The notes beneath the pieces were generated by a model, which saw only the letters and a list, made by a program, of their open reading frames with translations, had not been told where the DNA came from and did no database searches. A program made the translations under genes and the position numbers. Shown here in pieces: positions 52,077 to 59,320 of a stretch of DNA of 64,000 nt. Each line of letters begins with the position of its first letter. The stretch's first letter is position 1. The stretch is from JBCCFW01 sp039029535 (GTDB lineage: Bacteria > Acidobacteriota > JBCCFW01), in NCBI GenBank assembly GCA_039029535.1, contig JBCCFW010000009.1, forward strand, positions 34,460 through 98,459. The letters are read 5' to 3'.

Positions 52077-54596
52077 TCAGCTCGCGTTGGACAGGAGCGT
52101 GCTCAGGGCTCGCTGGAGCTTGGGAGTGGTGATCGGCTTGGCCATGAACTCGCAGTCCCCGGGGACTCGACCCGGCTCGGGGGAGTAGCCCGACACGAGC
52201 AAGCACTTCAGGTGAGGCCAACGATTGCGAGCCTCTTCGAGGAGCTCGAGACCTCCCATCATCGGCATGACGATGTCGGTGACGACGAGGTCGATGCCGT
52301 GCTGTCGTTCCGCGAGGATCTCGAGGGCGACCCGGCCATTGGTGGCCTGAAGCACCTTGGCCCCACAGTTCTCGAGCATTCGGCCGACCACGTTGCGCAC
52401 GTCGTCGTCGTCTTCCACCAGCAGCGTGACCGGTGGCTTGTCGAGCTCTGCTGCGGCTGGCCAGGCCGCTTGGCGTGTCGGGCTCGCGTCGGTTCGGGGG
52501 AGTGAGACGGACGCCTGCGTGCCCTTGCCAGGAGTGCTCGTGAGGTGGAGCTCGCCACCGTGTCGACGAACGATCCCGTAGGCGGTCGACAGTCCCAGGC
52601 CCGTGCCCTTTCCGGGCGCCTTGGTCGTGAAGAAGGGATCGAGCACCTTGGGCTGGATCTCGGGGTCGATCCCCGAGCCGTCGTCCGACACGCGAATGCA
52701 GGCCGTCGCCTCATCGGGCGCACGCAGTGTCTGGACCAGGATGCGTCCCGAGTCCCCGACGGCATCGCGCGCGTTGGCCACGAGGTTCAGGAGGACCTGC
52801 TCGAGTTGAATGGCGTCGGCCTCGACGCGCAGTGGCTTCGGGTCGAGCTCGTAGTCGAGCACGACCGAGGCTGGGACCAGACGTCGGAGCATCGGCTGCA
52901 GGTCGGCCAGGAGCTCTTGGAGGTCCAGGACCCGTGGGTCGCTGGGATGCTGGCGTGAGAACAAGAGGAGCTGTCGTGTCATGTCCGAGGCCCGCTGAGC
53001 TGCCTCGACCATCGCGGTCACCTCCGGCTCGGGCCCCGAAGTCTCATCGGACAGCAGTGAGCCATGGCCGAGGATCACGGTGAGCACGTTGTTCAGGTCG
53101 TGCGCGACACCGGCGGCGAGCCCGCCGACGGCCTCGAGCTTCTGAGCTTGATGGAGGTGCTCCTCGACCGCGGAGCGTTCTTCCTCCAAGGCGTGGATCG
53201 CCTCGACCTGTCGTCGGAGCTGTCGGTTGGCGAGCTCCAGCTCCGCCGTTCTCTGCTGCACGGCCTCCTCGAGCTGGCGCCCGGCATCCTGCAGCTCTGC
53301 CTGGCGTTCCTGCGCCAGCTCGAGCTCGCGCTCCAGGAGGAGCCGCTCGAGACGTGACTCTGCCGCCTCTTTCATGGTCGCTGCATGAGAGTCATGGAAC
53401 TCACGCATGCAGTGCAGTGCCTTCTCCGGCAGGCCGCACCGTTCGTACAGGAGCGCCGCGGCCTCCAGCGTGTCGGTGACGTGAGCAGGGCTGCCGATCG
53501 CGCGGGCATGCTCGAGCGATGCCGCCACGTGCTCGGCGCACTCGTCATCACGTCCCAACGCCTGCAGCACCTTGGCCATCGTCAGGTGAGCCATGTTGAG
53601 CTCGGGCTTGCCGCCGGTGCGCTGGGCGGCTTCGAGGCCGGACTCCGCGTCCCGAAGGCCACCGGCGGCGTCGCCCGAGGCGAGACGGCAGGTGGCCAGG
53701 CTGACCCGGCACACGACCCGGAGATGCTGGTCCGGCCGCTCTTGCGCCAGCGCGTCGCCGCGAACGGCGTTCTCCAGGGCGGGACCGGGTCGTTCGAGAT
53801 CGAGGAGGATGTTGGCGCGCTGGGTCAGGGCCAGGAGGTGTTGGCCAGGATCGTTGAGTGCCGTGCCGGTCTCGTCACCCTCCAGGAGAGCGAGGCACTC
53901 GGTGTTGGCCTTCTCGGCGTCCGCGAGCCGTCCGAGTCGTCGGAGGTTCTCGGACAGGTTGTGAAGGGCGCTGGCCATGCCGATGGCCGACCCGGCACGA
54001 CGGTGACCGGCGAGTGCCTTGGAGTAGGCGTGCCCGGCACCTTCGTGGTCGCCCAGCATCGCCGAGATGCCTCCGAGCATCCCGAGGGTGAAGAGAGCGA
54101 TCTGGGACTCCTCGGGCGCCACGCGGACGCCGTCGCCGTAGCGGAGCCGGGCCTGGCGGAAGTCCCCCTTGCGGTAGGCGGCATTGCCGTGAGCGTAGAG
54201 CAAGGTCGCCTTCAAGCGCGCGTCATCGAGCTCGGCTTCTTCGTGAAGGGTGAGCCCTTCCTCGAGAACACTCGCTGCCTCGTCGACGTCACTCCGCGTG
54301 AGAAGAGCCCCTTTCACGGCCAGGGCTGCCACGCGGGCATGGACGTGTCGGGGCGAGGAACCTGCTGCCTGAAGAACGGCCTCGGCGACACGGGCGGACT
54401 CTGCCAGGTCCGTGCGCATGAGGCAGGCAGCCTGGGTGGCATCCAGCCGAAGGCTCAAGGCCTCGGCGAGATCCGGATCCTGGATGAGGGCGCAGTCCTC
54501 GCGGGCGGCCTCGACCATCCGCAACCCTTCCTCTGGGTCCCTCAGGCGGACGTCGGCCACCTCCGTGAGCAGCGCGGTGACTCTCTCGTGTTGCAT
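52077..54596 (-). CDS. TPR-hybrid sensor histidine kinase, first gene of a tandem pair
   Basis: This 839-residue protein has the same order as the next gene: TPR-like array (about 1-405), coiled coil (LERLLLERELELAQERQAEL), HisKA with His499 in GVAHDLNNVLTVI, HATPase (NLVANARDAVGDSG, DDGSGI, GKGTGLGLST) and receiver (VEDDDDV, VVTDIVMP). The two proteins align end to end and arose by duplication. Kinase and receiver regions are the most alike and the TPR region has diverged, which suggests different inputs feeding a similar output. Whether the two form heterodimers or pass phosphate between them cannot be told from sequence. No DNA-binding output is nearby; the receiver proteins at 16.7-20 kb are possible partners (inference). 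Confidence 0.92.
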   Translation of the reverse strand: MQHERVTALLTEVADVRLRDPEEGLRMVEAAREDCALIQDPDLAEALSLRLDATQAACLMRTDLAESARVAEAVLQAAGSSPRHVHARVAALAVKGALLTRSDVDEAASVLEEGLTLHEEAELDDARLKATLLYAHGNAAYRKGDFRQARLRYGDGVRVAPEESQIALFTLGMLGGISAMLGDHEGAGHAYSKALAGHRRAGSAIGMASALHNLSENLRRLGRLADAEKANTECLALLEGDETGTALNDPGQHLLALTQRANILLDLERPGPALENAVRGDALAQERPDQHLRVVCRVSLATCRLASGDAAGGLRDAESGLEAAQRTGGKPELNMAHLTMAKVLQALGRDDECAEHVAASLEHARAIGSPAHVTDTLEAAALLYERCGLPEKALHCMREFHDSHAATMKEAAESRLERLLLERELELAQERQAELQDAGRQLEEAVQQRTAELELANRQLRRQVEAIHALEEERSAVEEHLHQAQKLEAVGGLAAGVAHDLNNVLTVILGHGSLLSDETSGPEPEVTAMVEAAQRASDMTRQLLLFSRQHPSDPRVLDLQELLADLQPMLRRLVPASVVLDYELDPKPLRVEADAIQLEQVLLNLVANARDAVGDSGRILVQTLRAPDEATACIRVSDDGSGIDPEIQPKVLDPFFTTKAPGKGTGLGLSTAYGIVRRHGGELHLTSTPGKGTQASVSLPRTDASPTRQAAWPAAAELDKPPVTLLVEDDDDVRNVVGRMLENCGAKVLQATNGRVALEILAERQHGIDLVVTDIVMPMMGGLELLEEARNRWPHLKCLLVSGYSPEPGRVPGDCEFMAKPITTPKLQRALSTLLSNAS

Positions 54597-54735
54597 TTCA
54601 AGACGCTGCGAGCTGGGGTGATTTTCTGGAGTCTATCAGGGCGGGCTTCCGGTCACGCTCTCGTGAGGAACCACCCAGGCGAAGACGGTGGCCAGATGGG
54701 GCCGGGGCTTGGGCGAGGGTGAGGCAAGATGCACG

Positions 54736-57333
54736 ATGCGCTGTCTCGCCGGTTTCGCTCTCGTCATCCTCTCGTTCGCTGGTCGCGAGGCCCGTGCCGT
54801 CGAGCCCGCCGTCCTCATCGCCGAGTGGCAGGTCGTCGGCCCCTTCGCTGCGGGAAGCAGGGAGGGCTTCGTTCACCACCTCGCTGATGGCCGAGGTCGA
54901 CTTCCCGAGACGTTCTCGTTCGAGGGGGACCATCCGAGCCTCCTGCCCGACGGGGGACGGGCGACCTGGCGGGTGGTGAAGGGAGAGCGTGACGCCGAAG
55001 GTCGGCTCAACGGACGCATCCCCCTCGACTTCAGTGAGGTCGACTGGGACATGCGGGAGTCGGAGTGGGGCTTCAGCGGTGTCTTGAACGCGGCCTACTG
55101 CGTCGGCACCTTCGAGCTGGAGCGAGACGAGCTGCTCCTGCTGGACGCTGCTCGCTTCTCGGGGACCATCAACGGCGTGCCGCACGTCGGCGACCTCTAC
55201 GACCACGACCTGAGCCGGTCCATCGTTCGGGGCAGGGCCGGTCGCAACACGGTCGTGTTCCGCAGCACTGGCTACGGGCCGACCCGCAAGCCGCTCTTCC
55301 GCTTGCTGCGCGTGTCGCCGGGAGCGGGAGAGCTGCTCGTTCTCGAGAAGGACGTCCTCCTTCCCGATGCGGTGGTCGGTCGTGCCGGCGAGGGCTGGGC
55401 CGGCGTGCCGGTGCTCAACCTGACCGACTCCTGGCTCGCGGACGTCACCATCGAGCTCTCCGGGCCGGGCCTGAGGGGGAGCGTGACGTCGCCGTTTCCG
55501 CTGGCTCCCTTCGCGGTCCAGAAGGTCCCCGTGCCCGTGAGCTGGACGGCGGCCAGCGCCGTCACCGAGAAGGGGGCGCCGCTGCCGGTCACCCTCACCA
55601 TTCGCACGGCGGAGGGGGTGACGACCCTCGAACGAGGTCGCGTCGTGCGGGCAGCGGAGGAGCGACGTCTCGTCAGCTTCCTCTCGCGGATGGATCGCTC
55701 GGCGCAGGTGTACGGCCTGAGTGAGCCGGTGGGCGGTCCGTCACCGGAGCGCGATGGGCTCGTGCTGCGGATGCACGGGGCGGGAGTGGGGCCGAGGGGT
55801 GCGCTTCAGGACTTCGACTGGGCCTGGACGGTCGCGGCGACCAACCGACGTCGCTTCGGCTTCGACTGGCACGACTTCGGCCGGCTCGACTTCGAGGAGG
55901 TGCGGGACCTCGCGCTCGCCAGCTTGCCGATCGATCCGGACCGCGTGACGCTCGAGGGCAACTCCATGGGCGGTCATGGTGCCTGGGTGCAGGCCGTGCA
56001 CCACTCGGACTGGTTCGCCTCGGTGACCCCGGCGGCCGGCTGGGTGGGCTACGACTTCTACGTGCCGTTCACCGGTCGGCGGAGCAAGGCGTTCGCGTCT
56101 CCCGAGCTCGACTCGTTGCATCTCCGCAGCCTGGCGCCCGGGCGCGTGTCGCTCTTCCTCGACAACCTCACCAACGTGCCGGTGCGGGTCTTCCACGGGA
56201 GCCGCGACGCGACCGTGCCGCCGGTGCAGGCCCGCCTGCTCGCCGGCGCGCTCGACCGACGCGATCACGACGTCGCGCTCTGCGAGGCACCCGATGGCAA
56301 GCATTGGGGGCACGACAATCTCCGCGGCTCGAAGAAGGAGCCGAGCGGTTGTCTCGACGCCAGCTTGTTGCGCGAGTTCCAGGTGAGACAGCGGCGTCAG
56401 CCGGATCCGCGGCGGGTGGTGTTCGTCACCACCGACCCCGACATCGATCCCGATCGCCATTGGGTCGAGATTCTTCAGCAGCGCAAGGTGGCCACCGACA
56501 CGAGGATCGAGGCGGAGATCGTGAGCCCGTCTCGGATCGAGGTGAGCACCCGCAACGTCGAGGCCTTCGCGCTCGACCTCGGCGAACGGCTGGAGCGGGC
56601 TGGCATCGAGCTCGCGCGGGCCGTCATCGTGCAGGTGGGGGAGCAAGAGCTGACGCTACGTCGTCGTGGCTCAGGCATGCGATTCGAGCTGAAGCGTCGC
56701 GCCGGACGTTGGCGGGCTCGGGCGGTGGCGCGTCCCACGGAGGGCGAGGTCTTTCCGAATCGACGACCGGGAGGGATGGCGAAAGCCATGTTCCGCCCCT
56801 TCCTGCTCGTGGCAGGGACGCGGGGTGGCGACGCCACGCGACAGGAGTCGCTGCTCCATCTCGGGCGTCATCTCGCGCAGCACTGGTGGCGGCGCGCCAA
56901 CGGGTTCGCGCCCATCGTTCGAGACGTCGATCTCACCGACGAGCTGCGCGAACGGCACGAGCTCGTGCTGCTGGGCGGTCCCGACCTCAACCACGAGACG
57001 CACGCGCTCCGAAAGGGGCTGAACGTTGTGGCCACGCACGAGGGGGTGCGACTGGCGGGTCGTCCCGTGCCGGGGCGTGAGCTCGCGGCGGCGCACTGGC
57101 AGCCCGATCCGCGCGCGGACGAGCGACGCGTGCTCGTCTTCCAGTCGACGACGGCGACGGCCGATTCACTGCTGCCCCTGCTCGATCCCATCCCGCCGGG
57201 TGCGGGCTTGCCCGACTACGTCATTGCTGGTCCCGAAGTGCGGGCTCGGAGCTGGGGTGGTTTCCGGGCGGCGGGCTTCTGGACGCCGGACTGGCGGCTG
57301 GATCCGAGCAACGGCTGGCGGGCGGCGGACTGA
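54736..57333 (+). CDS. Exported alpha/beta-hydrolase (prolyl-oligopeptidase/esterase-like) multidomain protein
   Basis: This protein has 865 residues from the ATG at 54736, which gives a clean signal peptide (MRCLAGFALVILSFAGREARA); the frame upstream to 54688 is less likely. Residues about 25-300 are a beta-rich N-terminal part with jelly-roll-like strands. The alpha/beta-hydrolase core lies at about 330-560: nucleophile elbow GNSMGGHG, acid near FHGSRDATVP and His in GKHWGHDN. A last beta domain (570-865) contains FVTTDPDIDPDRHWVEI. The layout resembles exported peptidase or ester hydrolases that polymer-degrading bacteria use on polysaccharide esters or peptides. Substrate unknown. It is the first gene of a plus-strand run to 62095. 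Confidence 0.85.
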   Translation: MRCLAGFALVILSFAGREARAVEPAVLIAEWQVVGPFAAGSREGFVHHLADGRGRLPETFSFEGDHPSLLPDGGRATWRVVKGERDAEGRLNGRIPLDFSEVDWDMRESEWGFSGVLNAAYCVGTFELERDELLLLDAARFSGTINGVPHVGDLYDHDLSRSIVRGRAGRNTVVFRSTGYGPTRKPLFRLLRVSPGAGELLVLEKDVLLPDAVVGRAGEGWAGVPVLNLTDSWLADVTIELSGPGLRGSVTSPFPLAPFAVQKVPVPVSWTAASAVTEKGAPLPVTLTIRTAEGVTTLERGRVVRAAEERRLVSFLSRMDRSAQVYGLSEPVGGPSPERDGLVLRMHGAGVGPRGALQDFDWAWTVAATNRRRFGFDWHDFGRLDFEEVRDLALASLPIDPDRVTLEGNSMGGHGAWVQAVHHSDWFASVTPAAGWVGYDFYVPFTGRRSKAFASPELDSLHLRSLAPGRVSLFLDNLTNVPVRVFHGSRDATVPPVQARLLAGALDRRDHDVALCEAPDGKHWGHDNLRGSKKEPSGCLDASLLREFQVRQRRQPDPRRVVFVTTDPDIDPDRHWVEILQQRKVATDTRIEAEIVSPSRIEVSTRNVEAFALDLGERLERAGIELARAVIVQVGEQELTLRRRGSGMRFELKRRAGRWRARAVARPTEGEVFPNRRPGGMAKAMFRPFLLVAGTRGGDATRQESLLHLGRHLAQHWWRRANGFAPIVRDVDLTDELRERHELVLLGGPDLNHETHALRKGLNVVATHEGVRLAGRPVPGRELAAAHWQPDPRADERRVLVFQSTTATADSLLPLLDPIPPGAGLPDYVIAGPEVRARSWGGFRAAGFWTPDWRLDPSNGWRAAD

Positions 57334-57394
57334 AACCCGATGACTCGCTTCAAGGAAGTGCACCGAAAGCACTGGTGAGCCATGAGGTCGATGA

Positions 57395-57745
57395 ATGCCC
57401 TCCGTTCCTGACGTGGTGCCGGAAGAGGCCCTGGACTACGACGAGATCTACCGCCGGGGCGGTCAGAATCTCGGCGACGAGGACTTCGTGCTCCTCAAGT
57501 GCGCTGGATGTGAGCGGATCTTCCTCTTCGAGTCCGAGGTCGACACGATCTACCTGGAGCCCGACGACCTCAACGTGCGTGAGCCGGTCTTCAACGCCTT
57601 CACGTGCCCCTCCTGTGGCCACGAATTCGGGTCTGGACCCTGGTGGGGGCCTCAGGCAGCGGCGCAGGTCACCTGGACGGACTTGGCGAAGAGCCGCTGG
57701 CGCTGGACGACCCGCCGCACGCGTGAGACTCGGCCTGAAACGTGA
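57395..57745 (+). CDS. Small zinc-ribbon protein
   Basis: This 116-residue protein has two CxxC knuckles (LKCAGCERIF and FTCPSCGHEF) about 40 residues apart that can bind one Zn2+. The segment between them (SEVDTIYLEPDDLN) is acidic. The end is basic (LAKSRWRWTTRRTRETR), as in small proteins that touch nucleic acid or larger protein partners. The ATG at 57395 is preceded by GAGG. No family is recognised beyond the zinc ribbon. Confidence 0.7.
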   Translation: MPSVPDVVPEEALDYDEIYRRGGQNLGDEDFVLLKCAGCERIFLFESEVDTIYLEPDDLNVREPVFNAFTCPSCGHEFGSGPWWGPQAAAQVTWTDLAKSRWRWTTRRTRETRPET

Positions 57746-57823
57746 ACTGACTGTTACGCATGGGCTCGGTCTGGGGCGGTAGAGTCATGCTCCCGAAACA
57801 CTCGTCCACGTGAGGAGCGTGTC

Positions 57824-58891
57824 GTGACTCGTGGAGCCCTCGCGGCGGTCCTGGCCTCTCTCTTGCTCAGCACCTGGGGCTGCACGCGCGTGCAGCGCTC
57901 CGAGCCGGTCTCTCTCTCCAAGACGGAGAAGCCCGAGGTCGTCGAGGAGGCATCCCCGCCACAACCTGACCCGGTGCCGAGCCCCGACGCAGTCAGCGCC
58001 TTCGTGCGCAGGATCTTCCACGACTCGAAGGGGAGCCTCTGGCTCGGCACCAACGGCGACGGCGTGGCTCGCTACGACGGTCAGGAGCTGCATTACTTCT
58101 CGGTCGCGGAGGGTTTCGGAGGACACGCGGTTCGCGGCATCGTGGAAGATCCCGACGGCAACGTCTGGTTCGCGACGTCCGGTGGCGTGACCCGACACGA
58201 CGGTGAGTCCTTCGTCAACTTCACGACCGAGCACGGGCTGCCCGACGACGACACCTGGTGCGTCCTCTCCGACCGCTCGGGCACGCTCTGGGTGGGCACG
58301 CGGGGTGGGGCCTGTCGCTTCGACGGTGAGCGCTTCGTGCCCTTCCCGATCCCGCCCGCGGACGCGATCGATCCCTGGCGGGGCGTGTCCACTCCGACCA
58401 TCGTCCGGTGCATCATGGAAGACCGTGTCGGCAACACGTGGTTCGCCACCGAAGGCGGCGTGTTCCGACACGACGGCGTGACGCTCACTCGACTCGTCGA
58501 CGAGGACGGGCCCTGCGACGAGTCGGTCAACAGCCTGCTGGAGGATCGAGACGGCGACCTCTGGCTCGCCACTCACTACAACGGCATCTGTCGCTACGAT
58601 GGGGAGTCGTTCGTGAACGTGTCCGAGCAGGAGGGCCTGCAGGGCACGGAGGCCTGGGACCTCTACGAGGATCAGGCCGGCGGCATCTGGTTTCCCGTCG
58701 AGCGGGCCGGGCTGCATCGCTGGGACGGCGAGTCCTTCGTGAGCTTTTCTGCCGAGCAGGGGCTCCCCAGCCCGGGCATCCAGTGTACTCATCACGATCG
58801 CGATGGACGGTTCTGGGTCGGCGGCTACCTGGGCCTCTACCGCCTGGAAGGGGATGGGTTCATCGAGGTGACGAGACAGGGGCCCTGGTGA
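57824..58891 (+). CDS. Propeller lipoprotein (two-component-regulator propeller repeats)
   Basis: This protein has 355 residues from the GTG at 57824, with AGGAG about 9 nt upstream. The signal peptide ends in a lipobox (LLLSTWGC), so the Cys should be lipidated and the protein anchored in the outer or inner membrane. After a Pro-rich linker, at least six blades repeat the motif EDxxGNxWFATxGGVxRYDGxSFxxF, the Reg_prop type otherwise found in the periplasmic sensors of hybrid two-component systems. Here the propeller stands alone, without kinase or membrane helices, so it may be a ligand-binding or scaffold lipoprotein. Confidence 0.87.
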   Translation: MTRGALAAVLASLLLSTWGCTRVQRSEPVSLSKTEKPEVVEEASPPQPDPVPSPDAVSAFVRRIFHDSKGSLWLGTNGDGVARYDGQELHYFSVAEGFGGHAVRGIVEDPDGNVWFATSGGVTRHDGESFVNFTTEHGLPDDDTWCVLSDRSGTLWVGTRGGACRFDGERFVPFPIPPADAIDPWRGVSTPTIVRCIMEDRVGNTWFATEGGVFRHDGVTLTRLVDEDGPCDESVNSLLEDRDGDLWLATHYNGICRYDGESFVNVSEQEGLQGTEAWDLYEDQAGGIWFPVERAGLHRWDGESFVSFSAEQGLPSPGIQCTHHDRDGRFWVGGYLGLYRLEGDGFIEVTRQGPW

Positions 58892-58904
58892 GAGGACAGC
58901 GTCC

Positions 58905-59267
58905 TTGAAGACCCGGCCCTTCTCCCTGCCCTGCGCCGTGGCGGACACCCAGGCGGGTCCCGTCATGAGGTGGGAGCGATCCGACCTGACCTTGAGCTTC
59001 ACGGACTACCAGGACGAGCCGTGCTGCCTTCGTTTCGAGGACGTGCCGCACTTCGAGCTCCTGGCCGACGGTGAGCTCGATGGCCGCGTCTTCTTCGACG
59101 ACGGAGCCGTCGAAGTGCTGGGCTCGCCCGTCATGGCCAAGCTGGTCGAGGTCGGTGCGCTCACGGACTCGGAGGCCGAGGCTCATCGTCACGTCGTCAT
59201 CGGCTTCAACGAGATCGGCTCGTTCCTCTCCATCGTCTACCGAAACATGGTCGTCATCGGGGACTGA
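58905..59267 (+). CDS. Hypothetical protein of 120 residues
   Basis: The frame is open from a TTG at 58905 (AGAGGA about 9 nt upstream) to 59267; an ATG at 58966 would give a shorter form. The sequence is acidic with alternating strands (DLTLSFTDYQDEPCCLRFEDV, LDGRVFFDDGAVEVLG) and a helix before the final strand (YRNMVVIGD). It has no signal peptide and no recognised family. It lies 13 bp after the propeller lipoprotein gene and 53 bp before the CHAT gene, so it is likely part of that run. Confidence 0.6.
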   Translation: MKTRPFSLPCAVADTQAGPVMRWERSDLTLSFTDYQDEPCCLRFEDVPHFELLADGELDGRVFFDDGAVEVLGSPVMAKLVEVGALTDSEAEAHRHVVIGFNEIGSFLSIVYRNMVVIGD

Positions 59268-59320
59268 CCCTGTCGGCGGCATGGCACGACGTGCCTGCGC
59301 CGGGGAGGGCATGATCGCGC

